The notes: a model not told the origin generated them from the sequence alone. Counted from the stretch's first letter, positions 35,564 through 45,698 are shown. The stretch: 64,000 nucleotides of DNA from an uncultured Maritimibacter sp. (GCA_913063035.1 CAJXYS010000015.1:1-64000); one strand, 5' to 3'. A program made the numbers and translations.

Positions 35564-35632
35564 CGGCGGATTCCCTGTTTGCAGCCTCTTTGTCCCCGTG
35601 TTTATAGAGCGCTGGCAAGGAGGACCAGTCGC

Positions 35633-36175
35633 ATGGCGGACGAGACGCTCTGGGTATTCGGATACGGATCGCTGATGTGGAACCCGGGGTTCGAATTTCA
35701 CGAACGCCAGATCGCGCGGCTGCCGGGCTATCACCGCAGCTTCTGCATGCGGTCCATCCATCATCGCGGCACGCCCGAACGACCCGGGCTGGTGCTGGCG
35801 CTTGACGCGGCGCGGGATGCGCATTGCGACGGCCTGGCGCTGTCGGTGGGACCCGAGAAGCGCGAGGACACGCTGGCCTATCTGCGCGCGCGGGAACTGG
35901 TTTCCTCGGCCTATCTCGAGGTGATGCGCGAGATCGAGCTGCGCGACGGGCGCCGGGTCGACGCGGTCTGCTACGTCATCGATGCCGATCACGTGCAGTA
36001 TTGCGGGGGCCTGCCGCTCGAGGACCAGGCCGCGATCATCGCGCGGGCCACCGGGGGGCGGGGCCCGAACACCGAGTATCTCTACAACACCGCGCTGCAC
36101 CTGCGCGAGCTGGGGATCGAGGATCCGGAACTGACATGGCTGTCCCGTCGCGTGGCCGATTTGGCCGGGCACTGA
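35633..36175 (+). CDS. chaC: ChaC-type gamma-glutamylcyclotransferase
   Basis: A 180-aa enzyme of the ChaC family, which cleaves glutathione to 5-oxoproline and Cys-Gly in the cytoplasm. LWVFGYGSLMWNPGFEF is the substrate-binding YGSL motif; AYLEVMREIELRDGR carries the conserved acidic residue region, and GPNTEYLYNTALHLRELGI the C-terminal signature. An AAGGAGGA ribosome site precedes the ATG at 35633. It may counteract glutathione excess or serve glutathione recycling. The downstream gene is 120 bp away on the same strand. Confidence 0.9.
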   Translation: MADETLWVFGYGSLMWNPGFEFHERQIARLPGYHRSFCMRSIHHRGTPERPGLVLALDAARDAHCDGLALSVGPEKREDTLAYLRARELVSSAYLEVMREIELRDGRRVDAVCYVIDADHVQYCGGLPLEDQAAIIARATGGRGPNTEYLYNTALHLRELGIEDPELTWLSRRVADLAGH

Positions 36176-36295
36176 GGCCGATCTGCCGCGGTCATACGGG
36201 TCGGCGGCAACGCAAGAAGTTGCGTGTTGGCATGACACAGAACACGAAGTAGGGTAGCGACGTTGCCAAAACCGACCGTGACAGGGACTGACCCG

Positions 36296-37522
36296 ATGGC
36301 GTTCGCAGCGGACCGAGAGGCCGACGCTCACTTCACCCAGCCGGTCCGTCAGATCGTGATGATGCTCGTCGTCATCGGGCTCGTGGCGGCAGGCAGTTAT
36401 CTCGTCTACCCGTCGCTTGCGCCGGTGTTCCTGTCGAACCCGTATCTGAACGGCGTGATCGCGGGGGTCTTCGTGATCGGTGTGCTGGCCTGTTTCTGGC
36501 AGGTGCTTCAGCTGACGTCCTCGGTCAGCTGGATCGAAAGCTTCGCGCTGGACCGGCCGGGCACCGAGTTTATCCGCGCGCCGCGCCTGCTGGCGCCCCT
36601 GGCCGCGCTGTTGCGCTCGCGGGGGGCGCGCATGCAGGTCAGCGCCTCGTCGGCACGGTCCATCCTCGATTCCGTCGCCACCCGGATGGACGAAGCGCGC
36701 GACATCACGCGCTACATCATCAACCTGCTGATTTTCCTGGGCCTTCTGGGCACGTTCTACGGCCTCGCGACGACGGTTCCGGCGGTGGTCGAGACCATCC
36801 GCTCGCTGAACCTGCAGGAGGGCGAAAGCGGCGTCGAGGTCTTCGGACGCCTGATGACCGGGCTCGAAAAGCAGCTGGGCGGGATGGGCACGGCCTTCGC
36901 CTCGTCGCTGCTGGGCTTGGCGGGATCGCTTGTGGTCGGTCTGCTCGAGCTTTTCGCCGGCCACGGCCAGAACCGTTTCTACCGGGAGCTGGAGGAGTGG
37001 GTCTCCTCGATCACGCGGCTGGGGTTCTCGGCGGGCGACGGCGACGGCGGCGGCGTCGATCAGGCCGCGGTGGCCAGCGTGCTCGACCACATGGTCGAGC
37101 AGATGGACAGCCTCCAGAACCTCTATGTCCAGTCCGATATCAGCCGTGCCCATATCGACGAGAAGATCAGCCATCTCACCGAGGCGGTGGAGCGGATGAC
37201 GCAGCGGCTCGAGGGGGTCGGCGGCGGCGGGGCCGACCCGGGGCTCAGCGCCGCGCTGACCCGCGTAGCCGAGGGCCAGGAGCGGCTGATCAAAAAGCTC
37301 GAGGAACGCCCGGTCGACGACCACGCCGATCCGGAATCGCGCATGCGGCTGCGCTCGATCGACGTGCAGCTTCTGCGCATCCTCGAGGAAATGTCGGCCG
37401 GCCGCGAGGAAAGCCTGGCCGAACTGCGCGGCGATCTCGCGGCGCTGACCAAGGCGCTGCGCCAGATCAGCCGCGACAACGCCGAGCGCGCCGGGCTCGC
37501 CGCCGGGCGGCGGAGGAGCTAG
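36296..37522 (+). CDS. MotA/TolQ/ExbB-type proton channel family protein
   Basis: A 408-aa inner-membrane protein with four predicted membrane segments (about 20-40, 50-70, 135-157, 200-222), as in MotA. The last two (LLIFLGLLGTFYGLATTVPA and ASSLLGLAGSLVVGLLELF) resemble the TolQ/MotA proton-path helices. A coiled-coil tail of about 170 residues follows. I chose ATG 36296; a TTG at 36263 would add 11 residues. The OmpA-type partner gene starts 3 bp after the stop. No TolR/ExbD partner is present. This pair is widespread in Rhodobacterales but its function is not established. Confidence 0.8.
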   Translation: MAFAADREADAHFTQPVRQIVMMLVVIGLVAAGSYLVYPSLAPVFLSNPYLNGVIAGVFVIGVLACFWQVLQLTSSVSWIESFALDRPGTEFIRAPRLLAPLAALLRSRGARMQVSASSARSILDSVATRMDEARDITRYIINLLIFLGLLGTFYGLATTVPAVVETIRSLNLQEGESGVEVFGRLMTGLEKQLGGMGTAFASSLLGLAGSLVVGLLELFAGHGQNRFYRELEEWVSSITRLGFSAGDGDGGGVDQAAVASVLDHMVEQMDSLQNLYVQSDISRAHIDEKISHLTEAVERMTQRLEGVGGGGADPGLSAALTRVAEGQERLIKKLEERPVDDHADPESRMRLRSIDVQLLRILEEMSAGREESLAELRGDLAALTKALRQISRDNAERAGLAAGRRRS

Positions 37523-37525
37523 GCC

Positions 37526-39991
37526 ATGGCTCTCTCGCGCCGGACTGGCCAGCGGTTCACGGCCAATATCTGGCCGGGCTTCGTGGACGCCATGACGGCG
37601 CTGCTGCTGGTGCTGATGTTCGTGCTGACGATCTTCATGATCGTGCAATACGTCCTGCGCGAGACCATCACCAACCAGGACAGCGAGCTCGAGGAACTCA
37701 GCTCGCAAGTGGCGAGCCTTGCCCAGGCGCTCGGGCTTGAACAGCAGCGGGCCTTCGCGCTGGAAGAACAGGTTGGCGCGCTCGACTCCGCGCTCGCGGA
37801 AGAACGCGCCGCCGCGGAACGCCAGGCACAGCTGATCGAGACGCTGCGTACGCGCTCGCTCGAGCAGCAGGCCCAGATCGAGAGCCAGGCCGAGGAGATC
37901 GAGGGCTACCAGACAAGGGTGGCGAGCTTCGAGGAACAGGTCGCCTCGCTCCTGGCAGAGCGCGAGAACCTGACCGTGGCCAACGCCGCGCTGGAAGACC
38001 AGGTCGCCGAGGGCGAGGACCGGATCGCCACGCTGCAGAACCGGATTTCCGATGCCGAGGCCGAGAACCTGCGGCTCATGTCCGAACAGGAAGCGCTGCA
38101 GCTGGCACTGGCCCAGGCGCGCGAGGAGATCGACGCGCAGGCCGAGGCCGCGCGGCTCGCCGCCGCCCGGCGCGAGGCGCTGGAGGCGCTGGTGGCGGAC
38201 CTGCGCGGCGAGGCGGAAGAGCGCGAGACCAGCCTTCAGGACACGCTCGCCGCGCTGGAACGGACCGAGACGCAACTCACGCAGTCCGAGACCGCGCGCG
38301 CACAGCTCGACGACCGGATCGCGGAACTCTCCGCCACGCTGTCCGAGCGGGAGGCCGAGGTCGCCGCGTTGCAGGAAGATCTCTCCGAGGAGGAAAAGGC
38401 CCGCCTTGCCGAGGCCGCGGCGGCGCAGGCGCTGCGCGCGCGTATCGACAACATGGAGGCCACCCTCACCGAGGAGGAAAAGGCACGGTTGGCCGAGGCC
38501 GCGGCCGCCGAACGGCTGCGCGAAAGGCTGGAGAACGCCGAGGACGAGCTGACGGCGATGTCGCTCGCGCTGGAAGAGGAACGCAAGCGCGCCGAAGAGA
38601 CCCTGACCATGCTCGCCGCCGCCGAGACGGCGCAGGAAGAGCTGGACACGCTGCTCGCCGCCGCCGTGCTGGCCCGCGACGAAATGGCGGCGCGCCTGGA
38701 CCAGGCGCTCGCCGCCGAGCAAGAGGCCGAGACGGCGCTGGGCGCCGAAGCGGCCAGGCGCGCCGAGCTGGATACGCTGCTGGCGGCTGCGCTGGCCGCC
38801 CAGGGCAGGCTGGAAACGGACGTGGCGGCGGCCCGGGAGGCCGCGGCCGAAGCGCAAGCGGCGCAGGCCACCGCCGAGGCGGAGCGCGATGCGCTGCGCA
38901 ACCGGCTTTCGCAGGTGGTCGCGGAACTGGAGGAGATGACCGCCGCCCGCGACCGGCTCGAGGCCGGGGTCGAGGGCGACATGGCCGAGTTGCAGCGCCG
39001 CCTGACCACCGCGCTGACCGCGCAGCTTACCGCGGAGACGGCGCGCGCCGATCTCGAGACGCAGCTCGCCCGGACGCTCGACCAGCTCGAGGCGACGCGC
39101 AATGAGCTGGCCGCGCGCGAAAGCGCCTCCGAAGAGACGGAACGGTCGCTCCGCGAGGAGATCACCGCGTTGATCGCGGCGCGACGCCGGGCCGAGGAAG
39201 CCGCCGCCGACAGCCTCAGCAAGGCCGAGGAGCGCGCGCTGCTGTTGCAGCAGGCCAATGCGGAGCTTCAGCAAGAGGAAGCCAAGTCGGCCGACAGCCG
39301 CCGGCAGATCGCCGTGCTGAATCGGCAAACGGCCGAGCTGCGCCGCCAGGTTTCTTCCCTGCAGTCGCTCCTCGGCGAGGCCGAGGAGCGCGAGGAAGAG
39401 GCGGAGGTCCAGATCGAGGCGCTCGGCTCTCGGCTCAACGCCGCGCTGGCCCGCGTCGCGCAGGAGGAACGCCGCAGGGCCGAGCTGGAGGCCGCCGAAC
39501 GCCGGCGGCTCGAGCAAGAGAAGGAGCAACTGGAGCGCTATCGCTCGGAATTCTTCGGTCTGTTGCGCGAGGTGCTTGGCGACCGCGACGGCGTGCGCAT
39601 CGTCGGCGATCGTTTCGTGTTTTCATCCGAGGTGCTTTTCGCGCCGGGCTCGGCCGAGCTGTCGCCGGACGGCCGCTCCGAGATCGCGAAGGTCGCCTCC
39701 GTCATCCGGGACGTCTCGGGCCAGATTCCCTCTGCGCTCGACTGGATCATTCGCGTGGACGGGCACACCGACAACGTGCCGCTGATCCCGGGCGCCCGCT
39801 TCGACGACAACTGGGAGCTGAGCCAGGCCCGGGCGCTGTCGGTCGTGCGCTACATGATCGACGAGCTGGGCATCCGGCCCGACCGGCTGGCCGCGGCGGG
39901 TTTCGGCGAATTCCAGCCCGTGGCCAGCCAGGACACCCCGGAAGGCCGGGCGCAGAACCGCCGGATCGAGTTGAAGCTGACCGAGAGCTAG
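37526..39991 (+). CDS. Large coiled-coil OmpA/MotB-type peptidoglycan-binding protein
   Basis: An 821-aa protein. A short cytoplasmic N-terminus leads to one membrane segment (about 23-45, starting DAMTALLLVLMFVLTIFM, like the MotB/TolR proton-binding helix with an Asp at its start). An Ala/Glu/Arg-rich coiled coil of about 600 residues follows. The OmpA domain closes the protein (about 690-821; VDGHTDNVPLIPGARFDDN and GRAQNRRIE bind diaminopimelate). The coiled coil holds a tandem 28-residue repeat (288-343) and a 42-residue-spaced repeat of ELDTLLAAA (372, 414). With its upstream partner it would form an ion-driven motor spanning to the cell wall. Confidence 0.85.
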   Translation: MALSRRTGQRFTANIWPGFVDAMTALLLVLMFVLTIFMIVQYVLRETITNQDSELEELSSQVASLAQALGLEQQRAFALEEQVGALDSALAEERAAAERQAQLIETLRTRSLEQQAQIESQAEEIEGYQTRVASFEEQVASLLAERENLTVANAALEDQVAEGEDRIATLQNRISDAEAENLRLMSEQEALQLALAQAREEIDAQAEAARLAAARREALEALVADLRGEAEERETSLQDTLAALERTETQLTQSETARAQLDDRIAELSATLSEREAEVAALQEDLSEEEKARLAEAAAAQALRARIDNMEATLTEEEKARLAEAAAAERLRERLENAEDELTAMSLALEEERKRAEETLTMLAAAETAQEELDTLLAAAVLARDEMAARLDQALAAEQEAETALGAEAARRAELDTLLAAALAAQGRLETDVAAAREAAAEAQAAQATAEAERDALRNRLSQVVAELEEMTAARDRLEAGVEGDMAELQRRLTTALTAQLTAETARADLETQLARTLDQLEATRNELAARESASEETERSLREEITALIAARRRAEEAAADSLSKAEERALLLQQANAELQQEEAKSADSRRQIAVLNRQTAELRRQVSSLQSLLGEAEEREEEAEVQIEALGSRLNAALARVAQEERRRAELEAAERRRLEQEKEQLERYRSEFFGLLREVLGDRDGVRIVGDRFVFSSEVLFAPGSAELSPDGRSEIAKVASVIRDVSGQIPSALDWIIRVDGHTDNVPLIPGARFDDNWELSQARALSVVRYMIDELGIRPDRLAAAGFGEFQPVASQDTPEGRAQNRRIELKLTES
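38387..38554 (+). repeat. Tandem 84-bp repeat in the coiled-coil gene
   Basis: Two adjacent copies (38387-38470, 38471-38554) encode EEEKARLAEAAAA units of 28 residues, that is four heptads each. It keeps the coiled-coil register, so the copy number could change without a frameshift. Confidence 0.7.
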
Positions 39992-39997
39992 GCGCGT

Positions 39998-40648
39998 TCA
40001 CCCCTTGCCGCTGCCCATGTCGAAGCGCGTGCTGTCCCACGGAACGAAGAGAAGGTCCGCCATGCGCGGCGATCGTGTGAGACCGCTCAAGAAGGCGTAC
40101 ACCTCAAAGCCGTGTTCGGCCATAAAGGCGACCAGTTCCGAGAACCGGTAACCTCCGGTAAAGCGGCGCTTGATAGAGGTTTCGGCGATCACGAACTCCG
40201 CGCGCCGCAGCGTTTCCACAGCCCCTGCGAGTACGGCAAGCTCGTGCCCTTCGGTGTCGATCTTGAGCCCGATGGACCCGGCATAGGCAGCGGAGATTTC
40301 GTCCAGGGGGCGTATATCGACCACTCGCGTACTGGTCCGGAGGTCGGAAGCGGTTTTGCGTTGCCCGAAGCTGGTACGCGCCTTGCCGGCGGCCGGGACG
40401 TGCAACTCCATCTGGCCGGTGGCAGCGCCGACCGCGCAGAGGTGAAAGTCATACGCGATCCGACCGCCCCAATTCCGGGCCACGGCCTCGCGGGATTCCT
40501 CAAGGGGGTCTATCAGGACGAATTTCGCGTCCGGAAAGGCTTCGTAGAGAAATGGCGTCCCGGCCATCACGCCGACGTCTATGACCGTCGCGGGGGCGAA
40601 GCCGTAGCGCCGGAAATAGCTTGCGGTCAATTTGTCTGGCAGGGGCAT
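39998..40648 (-). CDS. FkbM family methyltransferase
   Basis: A 216-aa SAM-dependent methyltransferase. The SAM site is VIDVGVMAGTPFLYEAFPDA followed by VLIDP. SIGLKIDTEGHELAVLAGA is the FkbM signature. It would O-methylate a sugar or polyketide hydroxyl. I use ATG 40648; a GTG at 40663 would add five residues. It stands alone, convergent to the OmpA-type gene (6-bp gap), with no glycan cluster around. G+C is visibly lower than in neighbours (35 of 60 in 40081-40140), which hints at a separate origin. Confidence 0.85.
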   Translation of the reverse strand: MPLPDKLTASYFRRYGFAPATVIDVGVMAGTPFLYEAFPDAKFVLIDPLEESREAVARNWGGRIAYDFHLCAVGAATGQMELHVPAAGKARTSFGQRKTASDLRTSTRVVDIRPLDEISAAYAGSIGLKIDTEGHELAVLAGAVETLRRAEFVIAETSIKRRFTGGYRFSELVAFMAEHGFEVYAFLSGLTRSPRMADLLFVPWDSTRFDMGSGKG

Positions 40649-40732
40649 GACGCAAGGTGTCACTCGCTACTCTCAACGCGGGCATCGTAGCGCGGCCAGC
40701 GAGCGGCGCAAACCACCTTGCACGCCGCAATG

Positions 40733-40758
40733 AAAAGGGCGCCCCGCGGGGCGCCCTC
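40733..40758 (-). terminator. Intrinsic terminator of clpA
   Basis: A 20-bp perfect palindrome (GGGCGCCCCGCGGGGCGCCC, 40737-40756), followed on the minus strand by TTTTCATT. It lies 31 bp past the clpA stop. Confidence 0.8.
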
Positions 40759-40786
40759 TGTTCGTTGGGCCGCTGCGCCGACCCGC

Positions 40787-43111
40787 TTATTCCGCCGTCA
40801 GCAGCGGCGGGCGGTTGCCCGAGAGCCGCGGGCTGTCGGGCGAGCGGATTTCCAGGTCGAGCGCGCCGTCCTTGACGCCGATGCGCACGACGCCGCCCTT
40901 GGCCAGCTTGCCGAAGAGCAGTTCCTCGGCCAGCGGCTTCTTGATGTTTTCCTGGATGACGCGCGCCAGCGGGCGGGCGCCCATCCGGTCGTCATAGCCC
41001 TTGTCGGCCAGCCACTGGGCGGCTTCCGTGGTCAGCTCGAAGGACACGTTGCGGTCCATGAGCTGGGCCTCGAGCTGCAGGACGAATTTCTCGACAACCT
41101 GCAGGATGACCTCTTTCGGCAGGGCGCCGAAGCTGATCACCGCGTCGAGGCGGTTGCGGAACTCCGGGGTGAAGGTCCGCTCGATCGCTTCCTTGTCCTC
41201 GCCCTCGCGGCGGTCGCGGCCGAAGCCGATGGCCGATTTGGCCAGCTCGGCGGCGCCCGCGTTCGAGGTCATGATCAGGACCACGTTGCGGAAATCAACG
41301 GTCCGGCCGTTATGGTCGGTCAGCTTGCCGTGATCCATCACCTGCAACAGGATGTTGTAGACGTCCGGGTGGGCCTTCTCGATCTCGTCCAGCAGCAGCA
41401 CGCAATGGGGGTGCTGGTCGACGCCGTCGGTCAGCAAACCGCCCTGGTCGAATCCGACATAGCCCGGGGGCGCGCCGATCAGGCGGCTCACCGCGTGCTT
41501 TTCCATGTACTCGGACATGTCGAACCGCAGCATCTCGACGCCGAGCGTGTCGGCGAGCTGCTTGGCGACCTCGGTCTTGCCGACGCCGGTCGGGCCCGCG
41601 AAAAGGTAGTTGCCGATCGGTTTCTCGGGCTCGCGCAGACCCGCGCGGCTGAGCTTGATGGCCGAGGCCAGCGCCTCGATCGCCGTGTCCTGTCCGAAGA
41701 CGACCCGCTTGAGGTTCTGCTCCAGGTCGCGCAGCACCTCGGCATCGTCCTTGGAGACGTTCTTGGGCGGAATGCGCGCGATCTTGGCGACCACCGCCTC
41801 GATCTCCTTGGGGCTGATCGTCTTGCGCCGCTTGGAGTCGGCCACGAGATGCTGGGCGGCCCCGGCCTCGTCGATCACGTCGATCGCCTTGTCGGGCAGC
41901 TTGCGGTCGTGGATGTAGCGCGCCGACAGTTCCGCCGCCGCCTTGAGCGCGTCGGCGGTGTAGCGGATGTCGTGGTGCTTCTCGAAATAGGGCTTGAGAC
42001 CCTTGAGAATCTTCACCGCGTCCTCGACCGACGGTTCGTTGACGTCGATCTTCTGGAACCGCCGCGACAGCGCGCGATCCTTCTCGAAGTGCTGGCGGAA
42101 CTCCTTGTAGGTGGTGGAGCCCATGCAGCGCAGCTTGCCGCCCTGGAGCGCGGGCTTCAGCAGGTTCGAGGCATCCATCGCCCCGCCCGACGTGGCGCCG
42201 GCACCGATCACGGTGTGGATCTCGTCGATGAAGAGAATCGCGTCGGGATGTTCCTCGAGTTCCGAGATCACGGCCTTAAGCCGCTCCTCGAAATCACCGC
42301 GATAACGCGTGCCGGCAAGCAGCGCCCCCATGTCGAGCGAGTAGATCGTGGAGCCGGCCAGAACCTCGGGCGTTTCGCCGCGGACGATCTTGTAGGCCAG
42401 CCCCTCGGCGATGGCGGTCTTGCCCACGCCGGGATCGCCGACGAGCAGCGGGTTGTTCTTGCGCCGGCGACAGAGCACCTGGATGCAGCGCTCGACCTCG
42501 AGCTCGCGGCCGATCAGCGGGTCGACATCGCCCTTGCCGGCCTTGGCGTTCAGGTCGACGCAATACTTGGCCAGCGCCGATTCCTTGTCGTCGGTCTCGG
42601 CGTCGGCGACATGGACCTCGTCCTCGATGTCGCTTGCACCCGTGACCGGGCGCGCCTCGCCATGGTTCGGATCCTTGGCAACGCCGTGGGCGATGAAATT
42701 CACCGCGTCGTAGCGGGTCATTTCCTGTTCCTGCAGGAAGAAGGCCGCGTTCGACTCGCGCTCGGCGAAGATGGCGACCAGCACGTTGGCGCCGGTCACC
42801 TCGGTCCGGCCGGAACTCTGGACGTGGATCGCGGCGCGCTGGATCACCCGCTGGAAGGCGGCGGTGGGCACGGCCTCGGATCCCTCGATCTCGGTGACCA
42901 GGGTCGAGAGTTCCTCGTCGATGAAGGTGACCAGCGTCTGGCGCAGCTCCTCGAGATCGACGCCGCAGGCTTTCATCACCTTGGCCGCGTCGGGCTCGTC
43001 GATCAGCGCCAGCAGCAGATGCTCCAGCGTTGCGAGCTCATGGCGCCTGGCATTGGCCTGCGCAAGCGCCGCGTGGATGGCTTTTTCGAGCGTGTTCGAG
43101 AACGAAGGCAC
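40787..43111 (-). CDS. clpA: ATP-dependent Clp protease ATP-binding subunit ClpA
   Basis: A 774-aa AAA+ unfoldase that feeds proteins to ClpP. The N-domain (1-145, [18 protein letters not shown] and [16 protein letters not shown]) binds ClpS and substrates. D1 has Walker [20 protein letters not shown] and Walker [12 protein letters not shown]2 has [17 protein letters not shown] and [11 protein letters not shown]. It lacks the ClpB middle coiled coil. The start is GTG at 43111, behind AAAGGAG. The adaptor gene clpS, often directly upstream in this order, is not between clpA and gloB. A strong terminator follows. Confidence 0.95.
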   Translation of the reverse strand: MPSFSNTLEKAIHAALAQANARRHELATLEHLLLALIDEPDAAKVMKACGVDLEELRQTLVTFIDEELSTLVTEIEGSEAVPTAAFQRVIQRAAIHVQSSGRTEVTGANVLVAIFAERESNAAFFLQEQEMTRYDAVNFIAHGVAKDPNHGEARPVTGASDIEDEVHVADAETDDKESALAKYCVDLNAKAGKGDVDPLIGRELEVERCIQVLCRRRKNNPLLVGDPGVGKTAIAEGLAYKIVRGETPEVLAGSTIYSLDMGALLAGTRYRGDFEERLKAVISELEEHPDAILFIDEIHTVIGAGATSGGAMDASNLLKPALQGGKLRCMGSTTYKEFRQHFEKDRALSRRFQKIDVNEPSVEDAVKILKGLKPYFEKHHDIRYTADALKAAAELSARYIHDRKLPDKAIDVIDEAGAAQHLVADSKRRKTISPKEIEAVVAKIARIPPKNVSKDDAEVLRDLEQNLKRVVFGQDTAIEALASAIKLSRAGLREPEKPIGNYLFAGPTGVGKTEVAKQLADTLGVEMLRFDMSEYMEKHAVSRLIGAPPGYVGFDQGGLLTDGVDQHPHCVLLLDEIEKAHPDVYNILLQVMDHGKLTDHNGRTVDFRNVVLIMTSNAGAAELAKSAIGFGRDRREGEDKEAIERTFTPEFRNRLDAVISFGALPKEVILQVVEKFVLQLEAQLMDRNVSFELTTEAAQWLADKGYDDRMGARPLARVIQENIKKPLAEELLFGKLAKGGVVRIGVKDGALDLEIRSPDSPRLSGNRPPLLTAE

Positions 43112-43271
43112 CCCTGCGCTCCTTTCCTGTATTCATGGCCATGCTGGCCCGGGCGACCGTGCCGCCTCAAGTTTAAAGTTTGGTTTTATGCGGCGCGGTT
43201 CAAGGAAATTCTGATCAATTTCTCTCTCGACACCGGGAAAACCGAACGCCTCAAAGACATCGGCGGACCGG

Positions 43272-44051
43272 TCAGAACCTGTCCTTGCGTTTGCGGATTT
43301 CCGCGAACACCTCTGCGTCCGCGGCATCCGTCATGCCGATGGCGGTCTTCACCTCGGGCAGAGCGGCCCGGAGGAAGGGATTCGTCGCGCGTTCTTCCGA
43401 CAGCTTGGAGGGAACTGTAGGCCGCCCATCTGCGCGGGCGGCTTCGACGGCTTCACACCGAGACTTAAGCTGCGCGTTGTCCGGTTCAATGGTCCGGGCG
43501 AATTCCGCGTTCTTGGCGGTGTATTCGTGGCCGGAATAGACGAGCGTGTCGCCGGGCAGCGCCGCCAGCTTCGACAGGCTTTCCCACATCATCGGCGCCG
43601 TGCCCTCGAACACACGGCCGCAGCCGAGCGCCATGAGACTGTCGGCGGTGAAGACGGCATGAGACGCGGGAAAGTGAAAGGCGATATGCCCGACCGTGTG
43701 GCCCGAGACGTCGATTACTTCGCCCGTCTCCGCGCCGACGGCCACGCTGTCGCCCTCGTCCACGGCGGTGTCGAGCGGCGGCAAGCGGTGGGCATCCGCC
43801 CGCGCGCCGACGACGCGGGCGCCCGTCTCGCGGCGGAGGTCCTCGACGCCGTCGACATGGTCGGCGTGGTGATGGGTGATCAGGATCGTGCCGAGCTGCC
43901 AGTCCCGTTCCGCCAGCGCGGCGCGGATCGGGGCGGCTTCGGGCACGTCGACCACCGCTGTCTCGCCGGTAGCGGGATCATGCGCGAGATAGGCGTAGTT
44001 GTCGGACAGGCAGGGGACGGTGACGATCTCCAGAGGCATGGTTTTTTCCAT
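43272..44051 (-). CDS. gloB: Hydroxyacylglutathione hydrolase (glyoxalase II)
   Basis: A 259-aa metallo-beta-lactamase-fold enzyme that hydrolyses S-lactoylglutathione to lactate and glutathione. The binuclear metal site is [11 protein letters not shown], with the later His in SGHTVGH, the bridging Asp in [12 protein letters not shown], and His in YSGHEYT. The C-terminal helical substrate domain ends [11 protein letters not shown]. The start may be ATG 44051 or ATG 44039 ([10 protein letters not shown]); neither has a strong ribosome site. It is divergent from a methyltransferase gene, an arrangement common in Rhodobacterales. Confidence 0.92.
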   Translation of the reverse strand: MEKTMPLEIVTVPCLSDNYAYLAHDPATGETAVVDVPEAAPIRAALAERDWQLGTILITHHHADHVDGVEDLRRETGARVVGARADAHRLPPLDTAVDEGDSVAVGAETGEVIDVSGHTVGHIAFHFPASHAVFTADSLMALGCGRVFEGTAPMMWESLSKLAALPGDTLVYSGHEYTAKNAEFARTIEPDNAQLKSRCEAVEAARADGRPTVPSKLSEERATNPFLRAALPEVKTAIGMTDAADAEVFAEIRKRKDRF

Positions 44052-44101
44052 CGGTCGAGACTAGGTTCAAACCAGTGTTCCCGATCGGCCCGGGCGTTGC
44101 A

Positions 44102-44968
44102 ATGCATCTGGACGTGCAGAATCTGAAGAGCTTCTACTACCGGACGCAACTCGGCCGCGCGGCGCAGCGTGCGATCCGTGGCCAGCTGCTCGACCTCTGG
44201 CCCGAGGCGCAGGGGCAGACCGTGATCGGCTTCGGTTTCGCGGTGCCGTTGCTGCGCCCCTACCTGGCCCAGTCGCGGCGCACCATCGCGCTGATGCCGG
44301 GGCAGCAGGGCGTCATGGCCTGGCCCGACGGATTGCCGAACATCGCCGTTCTCGCCGAGGAAACGCAGTGGCCGCTGGCCACCGGCATGGCCGACAAGCT
44401 GATCCTGATGCACGGTCTCGAGACCTGTGAGAATCCGGGCATGCTGCTGGACGAGTGCTGGCGCGTTCTCGGTCCCGGGGGGCGCGCGATCTTCATCGTG
44501 CCGAACCGTTCGGGGCTCTGGGCGCGGCGGGACCGCACGCCGTTCGGATTCGGCCGGCCCTACAGCCTCGGGCAGCTCGAGACGCAGCTGCTCAAGCATC
44601 GCTTCGAGCCCGAGCGTCATCGCGCCGCGCTCTTCGCGCCGCCCTCGGGCCGGCGGTTCTGGTTGCGCACCGCCGCGATGTGGGAGGGGCTCGGGCGGCG
44701 GGTCTCGGCCTACATGGCCGGGGGCGTGCTGCTGGTCGAGGTCAGCAAGCAGGTCTACGCGCCGCGCCGCAGCGGGCTGCGCGAGAGCGTGCGAACCCCC
44801 CTCGGCGTGCTCGAGGGCATCACCGGTGCCAAACCGAAACCGGCGCGGCGCGGTCCGCGGTCGCCCGTGGAAGAATCGCCCGGTGTGGCCTGGACGGGCG
44901 CCGGATCGCCCGATTTCGCGGCCGCTTGCGCAGCTTCAAAGCGTCGCAGTCTGGCGGAAAGAGGTTAA
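44102..44968 (+). CDS. Class I SAM-dependent methyltransferase
   Basis: A 288-aa protein of the methyltransferase type 11 fold. [20 protein letters not shown] is a degenerate SAM-binding loop, with IALMPGQQG after it. [20 protein letters not shown] and [20 protein letters not shown] are the strand 4-5 region of this fold. The C-terminal 60 residues are Pro/Arg-rich and likely disordered. The ATG at 44102 avoids extra upstream residues that lack a ribosome site. It is divergent from gloB, 50 bp apart. The substrate is unknown, and the loose SAM loop leaves the activity unproven. Confidence 0.75.
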   Translation: MHLDVQNLKSFYYRTQLGRAAQRAIRGQLLDLWPEAQGQTVIGFGFAVPLLRPYLAQSRRTIALMPGQQGVMAWPDGLPNIAVLAEETQWPLATGMADKLILMHGLETCENPGMLLDECWRVLGPGGRAIFIVPNRSGLWARRDRTPFGFGRPYSLGQLETQLLKHRFEPERHRAALFAPPSGRRFWLRTAAMWEGLGRRVSAYMAGGVLLVEVSKQVYAPRRSGLRESVRTPLGVLEGITGAKPKPARRGPRSPVEESPGVAWTGAGSPDFAAACAASKRRSLAERG

Positions 44969-45018
44969 CCAACTGTTTTGCGGTGCAGCATCGTCGTCCA
45001 ATTCGGCACTCTAAGCAG

Positions 45019-45047
45019 TTGCGGGATTGATGGGCCTTTGCTAGACC
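45019..45047 (+). promoter_or_regulatory. Candidate promoter of the atp operon
   Basis: TTGCGG (45019-45024), a 17-bp spacer and TAGACC (45042-45047), 91 bp before the atpH start in a 170-bp leader with no other gene. It is a weak match to the sigma-70 consensus. Confidence 0.3.
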
Positions 45048-45138
45048 CGCGACGATCTCGGGGCGCGGATGCTCTGCGCCCCGTTTCTCTGCTTGAACCC
45101 GGTGCCTGGCAACAGGCCCGTCAGACGGAAGGGTGCCC

Positions 45139-45698
45139 GTGTCCGAATCTGCTTCGATCTCAAGCGGTATCGCCACCAGATACGCGACCGCCGTATTTGA
45201 ACTGGCCAAGGAAGATAAACAGCTTCCGGCCCTCGAATCCGACATCGCCGCCCTGGCCGAGGCGCTCGAGCAGAGCCAGGACCTCGCGGCGCTGATCTCC
45301 TCGCCGGTCTACAGCCGCGACGACCAGTCGAAAGCCATCGTCGCCGTCGCGAAGAAAATGGGCCTGTCGCAACTGGTCACCAACACTCTTGGGCTGATGG
45401 CCGACAAGCGGCGTCTCTTCACGCTGCCCCATTTCCTGCGCGCGGTCGCCGAGCTGATCGCCGGGGAGAAGGGCGAGGTCACCGCCGAGGTGCGGTCGGC
45501 CAAGGCGCTGACCAAGGCGCAGCAGGACAAGCTGGCGAAGACCCTCAAGGAGTCCGTCGGCAAGGACGTGAACATCAATGCGACCGTCGATGAAAGCCTC
45601 ATCGGCGGTCTTGTCGTCAAAGTGGGCTCGAGGATGATCGACAGCTCGATCGCCTCGAAACTGTCCAAGCTACAGAATGCAATGAAAGAGGTCGGATA

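Noticed and set aside
36210..36225. Hairpin ACGCAA-GAAG-TTGCGT as terminator of chaC
   Set aside because: The stem is only 6 bp and no T-run follows, so I do not call it a terminator.
35564..39529. Very long open frame on the minus strand opposite the coiled-coil genes
   Set aside because: High G+C makes long antisense frames common. Its translation is low-complexity Arg/Leu/Gly sequence and it reads through known genes; only 34562-35563 is a real gene.
36296..39991. Zorya-type anti-phage system (ZorA/ZorB)
   Set aside because: The MotA-like plus OmpA-like pair resembles ZorAB, but no ZorC/ZorD/ZorE gene is beside it; neighbours are chaC and an FkbM methyltransferase. The pair appears to be a common chromosomal feature of Rhodobacterales.
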